A stretch of DNA of 64,000 bases from UBA9676 sp963837105 (GTDB lineage: Bacteria; Actinomycetota; Actinomycetes; Streptosporangiales; Streptosporangiaceae). The DNA is taken from NCBI GenBank assembly GCA_963837105.1, contig CAWIMG010000036.1, forward strand, positions 372,001-436,000, in the 5' to 3' direction. Of the stretch, positions 30,914 through 39,437 are shown piece after piece. Position 1 is the first letter of the stretch. Each line of letters opens with the position of its first letter. Position numbers and translations under genes: made by a program. The notes beneath the pieces were generated by a model. The model was not told where the DNA came from, made no database searches, and saw nothing but the letters and a program-made list of their open reading frames with translations.

Positions 30914-31825
30914 GTGGACCGGGTCAGCGCCCGGCGGGAGGACGCGGCCTGGGTCGCGGCCGCCTGGGCCGATGACACCACCCGGGTCCTGGTCCTGGAC
31001 GAGGGCCAGGCGCTGATCCGGTTCGGCGCCGGGCCGGCCGAACTGGTGCTGGTGCCGCCGCCGGCGGCGCCCGCCGGGGTGCGGTTCCTGCTCGGGGTGG
31101 ACGCGGACGGGATCGCCTATTTCGGCGTGATGGGCCCGCCGGGCGGGCTGGGCGCCTCGCCGGTGCCGCCGCCGGGCGCGGCCATGCCCGCACCCGCCGC
31201 CGGGGTCCGGCCGGCCGCGCTGCGCCAGGCCGGGCCGCTGCTCGGCGACCGCGACGCCGGCCTGTTCACGCATGCGGTCGCGCTGGCCAACTGGCATGCC
31301 CGGCATACCCACTGCCCGCGGTGCGGGGCCGAGACGATCCCTGCCCCGGCGGGCCACGCGCGGCGCTGCCCGGTGGATGGCAGCGAGCACTTTCCCCGGA
31401 TCGACCCAGCGGTGATCATGCTGGTGACCAACGAGGCGGACCGCTGCCTGCTCGCCCGCAACCGTGCCTGGCCGCCGCACCGGGTCTCGATCCTGGCCGG
31501 GTTCGTGGAGGCGGGGGAGTCGGCCGAGCAGGCGGTGGCCAGGGAGGTGCGGGAGGAGACGGCGGTTGAGGTGGCCGAGGTCAGCTACCTCGGCAGCCAG
31601 CCCTGGCCCATGCCGCAGAGCCTGATGCTCGGATTCCGCGCGCAGGCCCGGCCCGGGCAGGAGATCCGGGTGGACGGCACCGAGATCGCCGAGGCCCACT
31701 GGTTCTCCCGGGCCGAACTGGGCGCCGCGGCCGCTGCCGGCGAGGTGCTGCTCCCGCCGCCGGTCTCCATCGCGCACCAGATCATCCGCCACTGGTACGG
31801 CGGCCCGCTCCCGGGTACCTGGTAA
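30914..31825 (+). CDS. nudC: NAD(+) diphosphatase NudC
   Basis: This Nudix hydrolase cleaves NAD(H) to NMN(H) and AMP and, in other bacteria, removes NAD caps from RNA. The zinc ribbon shows CPRC and a single Cys in RRCPVDGSEHFPR; loss of the fourth Cys is common in actinobacteria. The Nudix box is GFVEAGESAEQAVAREVREETA, and the NADH-specific motif SQPWPMPQS follows it. The GTG at 30914 gives 303 residues; the family usually begins slightly earlier, and homologous residues (GFTLARAEVDR) occur upstream in frame, so a CTG start near 30884 is possible. Confidence 0.93.
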   Translation: MDRVSARREDAAWVAAAWADDTTRVLVLDEGQALIRFGAGPAELVLVPPPAAPAGVRFLLGVDADGIAYFGVMGPPGGLGASPVPPPGAAMPAPAAGVRPAALRQAGPLLGDRDAGLFTHAVALANWHARHTHCPRCGAETIPAPAGHARRCPVDGSEHFPRIDPAVIMLVTNEADRCLLARNRAWPPHRVSILAGFVEAGESAEQAVAREVREETAVEVAEVSYLGSQPWPMPQSLMLGFRAQARPGQEIRVDGTEIAEAHWFSRAELGAAAAAGEVLLPPPVSIAHQIIRHWYGGPLPGTW

Positions 31826-31979
31826 CCCGGCCACCAGTAACCCGGCCCCCGTGGAAGGCCCCTGACCCGGCTTTTCATGGTCCGGGCTATTTCCTGCCCG
31901 GTTCACAGCCGTATGTCCGATTCGCTGGCATCAAACTAATGAAGAGCCGCATGGTCGCGGCGAGAGGGAGCCCAGCCGG

Positions 31980-32942
31980 TCAGGCGGGCGCCAGCTGGCG
32001 GACGGCTGCCAGTTCGTCGGTGCCCGGGGCGGGAATGACCGCGATCACCGGGGTGTCCAGGCCGGCCGCCTGGTATTCGGCCACGCGCTCCCGGCACCGG
32101 CTGGGGTGCCCGTGCACGACCAGCTCGTCCACGAGCTGGTCGGGGATGGCGGCCAGCGCCCCGCGGCGGTCGCCTGCGGCCCAGGCCCTGCGCATGGGCG
32201 CGAGCAGCTCGCCCCGGCCGAGCCACTCGTGGAAGGCCGCATACGCGGGCACGGTGAGGTAGGCGGCGATCAGCCGCCGGCCGATCTCGCGGGCCGCCCC
32301 GGCGTCGGTGGTCGGGCAGACGAACACCCGTGCCACCAGCTCACAGTCCGGCCCGGCGACCGCCCGGATGGCCGGCACGTCGGCGGGGGCCAGCCAGTTG
32401 GTGATCGCGGCGTCGGCCAGTGCCGCGGCCAGCCGCACCATCTGTGGCCGCAGCGCGGCCAGCGCCAGCCCCGGCGGCTGCGTGGGCGGCGGGTCCAGCC
32501 GGAACCCGCGGACGGCGAAGGTCTCGTACTGCGCGGTGACCTTCTCCCCGGCCAGCGCGGGGCGCAGGAACCGCAGCGTGTCCCGGGCACGCTGGTAGGG
32601 CCGGTCCAGCTCGATGCCGTTCCAGTCGGTCACGATCACCGGTGAGGAGATGCCGACCCCGAGCACGAACCGGCCTGGCGCCAGCGCCGCCACGGCCGCG
32701 GCCTGCATCGCCAGCAGCGCCGGCCCGCGGGTGAAGATACCGGCGATGGCGGTGCCCAGCCGCAGTTCGGCTGACGACTGCGCGGCCAGCGCGAGCGGCA
32801 GGAAGGCGTCGGCGCCGTTCAGCTCGGACGACCAGGCGTCGGTGTAGCCGAGGCCGGGCAGGCTGGCGACGATCTCCCGCTGGTCCGGCAGCGGCCGGCT
32901 GCGCAGCGGGAGCGTGATGCCCCACCGCTGGGTCGTTGACAT
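31980..32942 (-). CDS. LLM-class flavin/F420-dependent oxidoreductase
   Basis: This 320-residue luciferase-like monooxygenase-fold enzyme probably uses coenzyme F420. It begins RWGITLPLRSRPLP, with the barrel strand motifs GYTDAWSSELNGADAF, LRLGTAIAGIFTRGPALLAMQAAA and APGRFVLGVGISSPVIV typical of the family. The substrate is unknown. The ATG at 32942 is preferred over 32972 because GGGAGG precedes it. It is divergent from the Ddn-like gene at 33136, with the palindromic operator pair between them, so the two may be co-regulated. Confidence 0.87.
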   Translation of the reverse strand: MSTTQRWGITLPLRSRPLPDQREIVASLPGLGYTDAWSSELNGADAFLPLALAAQSSAELRLGTAIAGIFTRGPALLAMQAAAVAALAPGRFVLGVGISSPVIVTDWNGIELDRPYQRARDTLRFLRPALAGEKVTAQYETFAVRGFRLDPPPTQPPGLALAALRPQMVRLAAALADAAITNWLAPADVPAIRAVAGPDCELVARVFVCPTTDAGAAREIGRRLIAAYLTVPAYAAFHEWLGRGELLAPMRRAWAAGDRRGALAAIPDQLVDELVVHGHPSRCRERVAEYQAAGLDTPVIAVIPAPGTDELAAVRQLAPA

Positions 32943-33051
32943 CAGCACCTCCCTGCGGGCACGTGCCCCCATCTTGCCGTGCCCCGGCCGCGGCTGGTGC
33001 GCCGGGCCAGCGGGGCCGTTATGTACCCTTTCAGATCATAGGAACAAAAAG

Positions 33052-33064
33052 AGAGCACTGCTCT
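33052..33064. promoter_or_regulatory. Palindromic operator copy 1 (AGAGCACTGCTCT)
   Basis: A perfect 13-bp palindrome with a central C ends on the first base of the -35 hexamer at 33064. Its identical twin is at 33105-33117. The form suits a TetR-type dimer; the regulator is not adjacent. Confidence 0.75.
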
Positions 33065-33092
33065 TGACAGCGACAAGGGGGATGCGTAACAC
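33064..33092 (+). promoter_or_regulatory. Sigma-70-type promoter of the Ddn-like gene
   Basis: TTGACA (33064-33069), a 17-bp spacer and TAACAC (33087-33092) form a strong consensus-like promoter in an unusually AT-rich patch. Transcription would start near 33099, just before operator copy 2. Confidence 0.7.
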
Positions 33093-33103
33093 TGTTCTTA
33101 ATA

Positions 33104-33118
33104 AAGAGCACTGCTCTT
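33104..33118. promoter_or_regulatory. Palindromic operator copy 2 (AAGAGCACTGCTCTT)
   Basis: A perfect 15-bp palindrome with the same core as copy 1, placed just downstream of the predicted start site and 6 bases before the GAGGAG ribosome binding site. The two centres are 53 bp apart, close to five helical turns, so both dimers would face the same side of the DNA. Confidence 0.75.
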
Positions 33119-33135
33119 GAACCGAGGAGATTCCG

Positions 33136-33594
33136 ATGACCAGCAGCGATCAGCCCCGCTACGTCCAGCCCGACCGCGGCACCCACCTGTTCAACGGTGC
33201 GGTCGCCGCGCTGACCCGGGCCGGCATCAGTGTCTACGGGTCGCGGGTGCTCGCGGTCCGCGGGCGCAGTTCGGGGGAGTGGCGCACCACCCCGGTCAAC
33301 CCGCTCACCCTGAACGGCCAGCGGTACCTGGTCGCGCCCCGCGGTGAGACCCAGTGGGTGCGCAACATGCGCGCCGCCGGCGGCGGTGAACTCAGGGTCG
33401 GCCGCCGGGCCGAGCGGTTCACCGCCACCGAACTCGCCGACGCCGACAAGCCGGCCGTGCTGCGCGCCTACCTGAAGCGGTGGAAGTTCGAGGTCGGCAT
33501 GTTCTTCCAGGGGGTCGGCCCGGACGCATCCGACGCCAGGCTGCTGGAGATCGCCCCCGGCTACCCGGTCTTCCGGGTCACGCCGTCGGCCTGA
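33136..33594 (+). CDS. Ddn-like F420H2-dependent nitroreductase/quinone reductase family protein
   Basis: This 152-residue split-barrel protein of the deazaflavin-dependent nitroreductase family reduces quinones or nitro compounds with F420H2 in characterised relatives. Typical segments are LAVRGRSSGEWRTTPVNPL, QRYLVAPRGETQWVRNMRAAGGGELRVGRR and a C-terminal GYPVFRVTP. GAGGAG lies 6 bases before the ATG. The gene has its own promoter flanked by two operators and is tail-to-tail with the MFS exporter, overlapping it by 34 bp. Confidence 0.9.
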   Translation: MTSSDQPRYVQPDRGTHLFNGAVAALTRAGISVYGSRVLAVRGRSSGEWRTTPVNPLTLNGQRYLVAPRGETQWVRNMRAAGGGELRVGRRAERFTATELADADKPAVLRAYLKRWKFEVGMFFQGVGPDASDARLLEIAPGYPVFRVTPSA

Positions 33595-35072
33595 GCAGGC
33601 GGCCCGGCCGGGCCGTCCGGCCGGGTCTGCACCAGCCCGCCCCGCCCGCGGATGGCGGACAGCACCAGCGCCACCCCGGCCAGCGCCATCGCCGCGTAGA
33701 AGGCGGAGTGCAGGCCCTGGATGAACACCGCCGCCAGCGGCCCGTGCAGGCTGGTGGCCCCGACGAAAATGGCGAACGCCAGGCCGCGCGGGATGGAGTG
33801 GGCGGCGACCAGGATCGCCACCGCGAACGAGAACACCATCCCGATGTTGGAGAAGGTCCGCAGCATGCCCGAGGCCACCCCGAACACCCCCGGCGGCGAC
33901 GCCCGCATCACCGCGGTGGTGTTGGCCGGGAAGAAGCAGCCGTTGCCGACGCCGTTCACCACGCTGGCGATCACCACCAGCCACAGCGGCGTGGCCAGCC
34001 CGAGCTGGGCATAGATGGCGAACGCGCCGGCCTGGATGGCCAGCCCGACGGTGGCGGGCAGCAGCGGCCCGATCCGGTCGGTCAGCCGGCCGACCGCTGG
34101 CCCGGCCACGCCGCCGATCACGTAGCCGGGCACCAGCAGCAGTGACGCGTGGATCGGGCTCAGGCCCCGGGCGCCCTGCAGGTACATGATGACCAGGAAC
34201 AGCACCGCGAAGTTGCCGACCGCCTGGAACAGCGCGGCCAGCAGCGACGGGGTCATCGACGGAATCCGGAACAGCGACAGATCGAGCATCGGGTCCCGCT
34301 GCGCCCGCTCGATGAACACGAACGCCACCAGCATGAGCAGCCCGCCGGCCAGAAACCCGACCAGCGCCGGGCCGGCCGGCGCGGTGGCCAGCCTGGTCAT
34401 CGCCCACAGCACGCCGAACAGCCCGAGCCCGAGGGAGGTCATGCCGGCCAGGTCGATCCGGCGCCGCTGCCGCTCGCCACGGTCGCGCAGCACCCGCAGC
34501 GCGACCAGGTAGGCGCCAATGCCGATCGGCACGTTGATCCAGAAGATCCAGCGCCAGGAAACGTAGGTGACGATGACGCCGCCGAGCACGATGCCGATCA
34601 CCGCGCCCAGGCTCCACCCGATCGAGTTGAACCCGTAGGCCCGGCCGCGCTTAGCGGGCGGGAAGGTGTCCGCGATGACAGCCCCGGAGTTGGCCGTGAC
34701 CAGCGCCCCGCCCACTCCCTGCACCAGCCGGAACAGCACGATCGACAGCTCGTTCCAGGCCAGTGCGCACAGCGCCGACCCGGCGATGAAGACCAGGAAG
34801 CCGGTCCGGTACATGTGCACCCGGCCGAACATGTCACCGAGCCGCCCGACCTGGGTCGCCAGGATGGTGATCACCAGCAGGTAGCCGATGATCACCCACA
34901 CCACCGAGGTGAGGCCGATTCCCAGTGACCGCTGGATCTCCGGCAGCGCCAGCACCACGATCGTGGTGTCCACCGCGGTGATGAGCACCCCGGTCACGAT
35001 GACGGCGAGGGCGGGCCCGGTCCTGGCCGCCACGGCCTGCTGGCCGGACTGGGCCGGCCTGGTGTCAGTCAC
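33561..35072 (-). CDS. MFS multidrug exporter, DHA2-type (14 helices)
   Basis: This 503-residue proton-driven exporter has motif A-like GRLGDMFGRVHMY after helix 2 and the motif C-type region GWSLGAVIGIVLGGVI. An early Asp-Thr pair (ITAVDTTIVVLALP) in helix 1 is typical of DHA2 drug exporters. The GTG start at 35072 has GGAGG eight bases upstream. It follows the PHP metallohydrolase gene after 15 bp and is probably co-transcribed with it. The substrate is unknown. Confidence 0.9.
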   Translation of the reverse strand: MTDTRPAQSGQQAVAARTGPALAVIVTGVLITAVDTTIVVLALPEIQRSLGIGLTSVVWVIIGYLLVITILATQVGRLGDMFGRVHMYRTGFLVFIAGSALCALAWNELSIVLFRLVQGVGGALVTANSGAVIADTFPPAKRGRAYGFNSIGWSLGAVIGIVLGGVIVTYVSWRWIFWINVPIGIGAYLVALRVLRDRGERQRRRIDLAGMTSLGLGLFGVLWAMTRLATAPAGPALVGFLAGGLLMLVAFVFIERAQRDPMLDLSLFRIPSMTPSLLAALFQAVGNFAVLFLVIMYLQGARGLSPIHASLLLVPGYVIGGVAGPAVGRLTDRIGPLLPATVGLAIQAGAFAIYAQLGLATPLWLVVIASVVNGVGNGCFFPANTTAVMRASPPGVFGVASGMLRTFSNIGMVFSFAVAILVAAHSIPRGLAFAIFVGATSLHGPLAAVFIQGLHSAFYAAMALAGVALVLSAIRGRGGLVQTRPDGPAGPPAQADGVTRKTG

Positions 35073-35087
35073 GCGCCGGGCCTCCTG

Positions 35088-36314
35088 TCAGTTGCTGAGC
35101 GCGAGCGTAGCGCCGGTGCCGTCGAGCAGGCGGTGGCAGCCGGGCGCGGCCGGGAAGCTCTCCCGCGCCCGCTGGACCCGTGCGCGCGGCCCGTCCGGCC
35201 CGGCCAGGATCGTGCCCTCGGCGGCCACCGCGACCAGTTCGCCGCCGGTGCGCAGCAGCACCGGGCCGTCCCGGCTGGCCGAGACTGCCACCCGGCCCTG
35301 GCCGAGCGCGGCGAGCACCGCGCCCGGCTCCGTGCCGTCGCACTCGGCCCAGGTGGTGGGGCTGCCGGGCGGTGCGTCGTCGCCGGGCCGGTGCCAGTCG
35401 CTGCCGCCGACCGCGATCGCGGCCGGGTCCCAGGCCAGCCACCAGGCCAGCGGTGCGGTCCAGCGCCGGTCCAGCCAGCTCCAGTGCCATATCTCGGCCA
35501 GCGGCGGGCGCTCGCGCATGGGCAGCGTCCAGCTCAGATGGCCGCCGATGGGATGGTTCACCGACAGCAGCCCGCCCGCCCGCCGGGTGTGGGCCAGCCA
35601 CTCGTCGGCCGGCTGCCGGAAGTCCACCCAGCCCATCGCCCCGAGTGCGCCCGCGTGCCCGCGTGGCGTGGTCACCTCCTGGCCGGGCAGCAGCGTGATC
35701 CCGTACCGGCCGGCCGCGCCAGGCAGCTCCCGGTGATGGCTGACCGTGTTGTGATCGGTGACCGCGAGAAAATCAAGACCCAGGCTGGCGGCATAACGAG
35801 CGAGCGCGGGAACCGTCTGCTGCCCATCCGAATGCTGTGTGTGGGTGTGCAGGTCGCCGGGCAGCCACCGCCGCCCGGCCGCCGCGGGCAGCACCCGGGT
35901 GGGGGGCCGTTCGGATCCCGGCAGCGGTGGCGGCGGGGCGGGCACCGGGGCAGGCGCCAGTTCACCTGGCCGGCTGCTGATCTCGGCGGTCACCTGGCAG
36001 GCAACGCCGCCTGGCGGCACCTGATGGAGCCCGAGCATCACCTGCCAGCGGCCCGGCTCCAGCTCACCGGCCAGGTAGCCGGGAGTGGCCGCGCCGCTGG
36101 TGATCACGAACGACCGGCGGGCGCCGCCGGACCAGCCGCGGAACCCGGCCGGGCCGAGGCAGCCCAGATCGAGCACCGCGCCGGAACGGTCATACTCCAG
36201 TTCCACCCGCAGCCCGCAGCAGCCGGGCGGGACCTCCACCGGGAGGTACTGCCAGGCCGACGCCACCTGGTCGGCCAGCGTCCACTGGCCACGGTGCCGG
36301 GTCACGCGCGCCAT
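35088..36314 (-). CDS. CehA/McbA-family PHP-type metallohydrolase
   Basis: This protein of about 408 residues has an N-terminal beta-sandwich-like region, a Pro-rich linker and a C-terminal PHP domain with metal-ligand motifs GDLHTHTQHSDG, FLAVTDHNT and GQEVTTPRGHAGALG, plus the later SVNHPIGG and GGSDWHRPG. Relatives include carbaryl esterase CehA, but the substrate here is unknown. The ATG at 36314 (GGGGG upstream) is preferred; the longer frame from 36452 begins with TTG and would lie on the ABC promoter. Confidence 0.83.
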   Translation of the reverse strand: MARVTRHRGQWTLADQVASAWQYLPVEVPPGCCGLRVELEYDRSGAVLDLGCLGPAGFRGWSGGARRSFVITSGAATPGYLAGELEPGRWQVMLGLHQVPPGGVACQVTAEISSRPGELAPAPVPAPPPPLPGSERPPTRVLPAAAGRRWLPGDLHTHTQHSDGQQTVPALARYAASLGLDFLAVTDHNTVSHHRELPGAAGRYGITLLPGQEVTTPRGHAGALGAMGWVDFRQPADEWLAHTRRAGGLLSVNHPIGGHLSWTLPMRERPPLAEIWHWSWLDRRWTAPLAWWLAWDPAAIAVGGSDWHRPGDDAPPGSPTTWAECDGTEPGAVLAALGQGRVAVSASRDGPVLLRTGGELVAVAAEGTILAGPDGPRARVQRARESFPAAPGCHRLLDGTGATLALSN

Positions 36315-36415
36315 GCCCCCATCCGACAGCACTAGTGCCAGCCCCCGCCAGCCCCGCGCGCCCGGCCGGCCCTCTGCCCCGCACCCGCCGGCCCTCTGTC
36401 CCGCGCCGGGACCTA

Positions 36416-36445
36416 TTGACGGGCAGAATTCATCGTACGTAGAAT
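36416..36445 (+). promoter_or_regulatory. Promoter of the ABC-TetR operon
   Basis: TTGACG (36416-36421), an 18-bp spacer and TAGAAT (36440-36445). The operator-like repeat at 36426-36447 covers the spacer and the -10 box. Confidence 0.65.
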
Positions 36446-36447
36446 TC
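36426..36447. promoter_or_regulatory. 22-bp imperfect palindrome, likely TetR operator
   Basis: GAATTC at both ends and CGTACG in the centre, with 18 of 22 positions symmetric. It lies over the -10 box of the operon that encodes a TetR regulator at its end, so autorepression is the simple reading. Confidence 0.65.
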
Positions 36448-36487
36448 AACAAGCGTTGAGATTTGCAGCCGGTGCCGGGAGGCAGCG

Positions 36488-37648
36488 ATGTGGGCGATGA
36501 TCGTCAAGGAGTTCCGGCAGCTGCGGCGGGACCGGCGGACGCTGGCCATGATGATCGTGCTGCCCGTGCTGCTGCTGATCGTGTTCGGCTACGCCGCCAG
36601 TTTCGACGTGTCGACGATCCCCACCGTGGCCGCCGGGCCGCAGGCCGCCGCCGTCACGGCTCACCTGGGCAGGCCGTTCGACGTGGTGGCCACGGCCCCG
36701 GACGAGGGCCGGACCTGGGCCGAGCAGCAGCTCCGGGACGGGAAGGCGGCCGTCGCGATAGTCGCCGGCACCGGGCCGGTGCAGGTGCTGATCGACGGCA
36801 GCCAGCTGTTCACCGCCAAGGCGGCACTGGCTGCCCTGGCCGCCAAGCAGCAGGCGGCCAGCCGGGCCGGTGTGGTGACCCAGCCGCCGCAGGTGACGGT
36901 GCTCTACAACCCCGAGCTCACCACCAAGGACATCATGATCCCGGGCCTGTGCGGGGTGGTGCTGGTGTTCATCGGGACGATCATCACCAGTCTCGGGGTG
37001 GTGCGTGAGCGGCAATCCGGCACCCTGGAGCAGCTGGCGGTCATGCCCCTGCACCCCCGCGACGTGTTCCTGGGCAAGATCGTGCCGTACTTCGGGGTGG
37101 CCGCGCTCGACCTGGCGATCGTGGTGGGAGTCGGGGTGGGCGTGTTCGGCGTCCCGTTCAACGGGTCGTACGCCGTGTTCGGGCTGGGATCTATCCTCTT
37201 CCTGTTCGTCACCCTCGGCCTCGGCGTGCTCATCTCCAGCGTCTCGGAGAACCAGGGCCAGGCCATCCAGCTGTCGGTGATGGTGATGCTGCCGCAGGTG
37301 CTGCTGTCCGGGCTGATCTTCCCGCTGTCCTCGATAGCGGCCGGTGTGCGCTGGATCTCGTACCTGCTGCCGCTGACCTATTTCAACCAGATATCCCGCG
37401 GGGTGATGCTGCGGGCGGAGCCGATCGGCGCGCTCTGGCAGCCCTTCCTCTTCCTGGCCCTGCTGGGGCTGATCGTGTTCACCCTGGCCACGCTCAGGTT
37501 CCGCAGCTTCCTGGCGCCGGCAGGCCCGCACCGGGCCCACCGGGGGCCCGCCGGGACCGGGCCTGCCGCCGGGCCGGCCACGCCGGCCGCTGGCGCGCTG
37601 GGTGAAGTGGCCAGCGCCGGTCCCGGGGCCGCCGGGAGCGCGTCATGA
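36488..37648 (+). CDS. ABC-2 type transporter permease
   Basis: This 386-residue permease starts MWAMIVKEFRQLRRDRRTLAMMIVLP, the usual cytoplasmic start and first helix. It has a large extracytoplasmic loop (about residues 45-150) and then five hydrophobic segments, including LCGVVLVFIGTIITSLGVVRE and SVMVMLPQVLLSGLIFPLSSIA. The architecture is that of drug or lipid exporters of the ABC2_membrane family. GGGAGG precedes the ATG. It overlaps the first ATPase gene by four bases. Confidence 0.9.
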   Translation: MWAMIVKEFRQLRRDRRTLAMMIVLPVLLLIVFGYAASFDVSTIPTVAAGPQAAAVTAHLGRPFDVVATAPDEGRTWAEQQLRDGKAAVAIVAGTGPVQVLIDGSQLFTAKAALAALAAKQQAASRAGVVTQPPQVTVLYNPELTTKDIMIPGLCGVVLVFIGTIITSLGVVRERQSGTLEQLAVMPLHPRDVFLGKIVPYFGVAALDLAIVVGVGVGVFGVPFNGSYAVFGLGSILFLFVTLGLGVLISSVSENQGQAIQLSVMVMLPQVLLSGLIFPLSSIAAGVRWISYLLPLTYFNQISRGVMLRAEPIGALWQPFLFLALLGLIVFTLATLRFRSFLAPAGPHRAHRGPAGTGPAAGPATPAAGALGEVASAGPGAAGSAS

Positions 37649-38544
37649 CCGGTTCGGGGCCGGGCCCGGCCGGCCCGGCCGCGGTGACAGATACGGACTG
37701 GTGGGGCAGCGAGGCCGCCAGTGTCCGGTTCGGGCGGAAGCTCGCGCTCGACCAGGTGAGCTTCCGTGCCGTGCCCGGCCAGGTGACCGCGGTGGTCGGC
37801 GGCGACGGGGCGGGCCGGACGACCCTGCTGCGCTGCCTGGCCGGCGCGCTCACGCCCAGCAGCGGGCAGGTCCGGCGGCCGGCCCGGCCGCGGATCGGGT
37901 ATCTGCCCGCCAGTTCCGGCATCTACCCGGACCTGTCGGTGGCCGAGAACCTGGCGTTCCGCACCGCCGCGTACCAGATGCCCCCGGCCGCGGCCCGGGA
38001 GCGGAGCGGCCAGCTGCTGGCGCGGGCGGGCCTGGCGATGGCCCGCGACCGGCTCGCCGGCCAGCTCTCTGGCGGGATGCGGCAGAAACTTGGCGTCATC
38101 GCGGCCATGCTGCACCAGCCCAGCCTGCTGGTGCTGGACGAGCCGACGACCGGGGTGGACCCGGTGAGCCGGGCTGACCTGTGGTGGCTGATCGCCCGTG
38201 CCGCCGCCGATGGTGCGGCGGTGGTCCTGGCGACCAGTTACCTCGACGAGGCGGAGCGAGCATCCAGCGTGCTCGCGCTGGACGCGGGCCGGGAACTGGC
38301 CCAGGGGACCCCGGCCCAGATCGTGGCGGCCATGCCCGGCGTCCTGCGGGCCAGCGATGACCCGCCGCCGGGCGAGGCCAGGCGGCGGGCCTGGCGGCGC
38401 GGCGGGCGGTGGCGGATTCTGGGATCCGGATGGCCAGCCCGGTGCCGCGACCGGGGCCGGCCCGGCCCTGGTCACACCCGATCTGCAGGACGCGGTCACC
38501 GTCGCGATCCTGGCCCGCGAACTGGCCGGGGGGATCCGCGATGA
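37645..38544 (+). CDS. ABC transporter ATP-binding protein with altered Walker A and a frameshifted tail
   Basis: This first ATPase of the exporter has the signature LSGGMRQKLG and Walker B LLVLDEPTTGVDP, but its Walker A reads GGDGAGRTTL, with Arg (CGG) in place of the invariant Lys. The frame is normal to about RRAWRRGGRWR. It then appears shifted by one base at 38416, and again in the six-G run at 38528-38533. Between these points another frame gives FWDPDGQPG and TPDLQDAVTVAILARELAGG, the usual tail for this family. As read, the protein ends with about 40 unrelated residues. The stop overlaps the next ATG. Confidence 0.8.
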   Translation: MTGSGPGPAGPAAVTDTDWWGSEAASVRFGRKLALDQVSFRAVPGQVTAVVGGDGAGRTTLLRCLAGALTPSSGQVRRPARPRIGYLPASSGIYPDLSVAENLAFRTAAYQMPPAAARERSGQLLARAGLAMARDRLAGQLSGGMRQKLGVIAAMLHQPSLLVLDEPTTGVDPVSRADLWWLIARAAADGAAVVLATSYLDEAERASSVLALDAGRELAQGTPAQIVAAMPGVLRASDDPPPGEARRRAWRRGGRWRILGSGWPARCRDRGRPGPGHTRSAGRGHRRDPGPRTGRGDPR

Positions 38545-39437
38545 CCGGGCCACTGGCGCAGTGCCGGCAGGTAACCCGCCGGTTCGGGTCCTTCACCGCC
38601 GTGGACCGGGTGGACCTGCGGCTGGACCGGGGGGAGGTGGTCGGCCTGCTCGGCGCCAACGGCGCGGGGAAGACCACCGTGATCAGGATGCTGCTCGGGC
38701 TGCTGGCCACCTCCGACGGCGAGGTAGAGCTGTTCGGTGAGCCGCCGTCCCGGCGGACCCGCCAGCGGATCGGCTACGTCCCGCAGACGCTGGGGCTGTA
38801 CGACGATCTCACCCCGGCGGAGAATCTGGAGTTCTCGGCCGCGGCGTTCGGCATCCGGCGGGAGGACGGCGGCCGCGGCGCGGTTGCCCTGCCGGACTCG
38901 CTGCGCGGCTACCGCCGGACAGTGGTCGGCTCGCTGCCGCTCGGGGCGCAGCGCGGTGCCGCGTTCGCGCAGGCGCTGGCTCATCATCCCGATCTGCTGA
39001 TCCTGGACGAGCCCAGCTCCGGGGTGGACCCGCTGGCCCGGGCCAGGCTCTGGGAGACGGTCGCCGGGGCGGCGGTCGCCGGGACCGGGGTGCTGGTCAC
39101 GACCCACTACATGGAGGAGGCCGGGGAGTGCGACCGGCTGCTGGTGATGGCCGATGGCCGGGTGGTGGCCGAGGGCACGGCCAGCCAGATCATCGGCGAC
39201 GCGCGGGTGACCATGGTGGAGGCCGCGGACTGGGCGGCGGCGTTCGGTGCGCTGGAGGCCGCCGGGCTGGCGGTAGCACTGGTGGGGACGGCACTGCGGG
39301 TCCCCGGCTCGGATCCGGTGCGGGTCCGGCAGGCGCTGGGCGGGCTCCCGGCGCGGGTCAGCGACGGCCCGGCCACGCTGGACGAGCGCTTCTTCGAGCT
39401 CACCCTCGCGGCAGGCCGGGCCGGGACGCCCGGATGA
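38541..39437 (+). CDS. ABC transporter ATP-binding protein
   Basis: This 298-residue second ATPase has an intact Walker A (LLGANGAGKTTVIRML), a degenerate signature SLPLGAQRGAAFAQAL that is common in NodI/CcmA-like exporters, Walker B LLILDEPSSGVDP and the switch region VTTHYMEEA. A C-terminal domain (about residues 220-298) ends LDERFFELTLA. It overlaps both neighbours by four bases and probably pairs with the degenerate ATPase upstream and the permease at 36488. Confidence 0.92.
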   Translation: MTGPLAQCRQVTRRFGSFTAVDRVDLRLDRGEVVGLLGANGAGKTTVIRMLLGLLATSDGEVELFGEPPSRRTRQRIGYVPQTLGLYDDLTPAENLEFSAAAFGIRREDGGRGAVALPDSLRGYRRTVVGSLPLGAQRGAAFAQALAHHPDLLILDEPSSGVDPLARARLWETVAGAAVAGTGVLVTTHYMEEAGECDRLLVMADGRVVAEGTASQIIGDARVTMVEAADWAAAFGALEAAGLAVALVGTALRVPGSDPVRVRQALGGLPARVSDGPATLDERFFELTLAAGRAGTPG

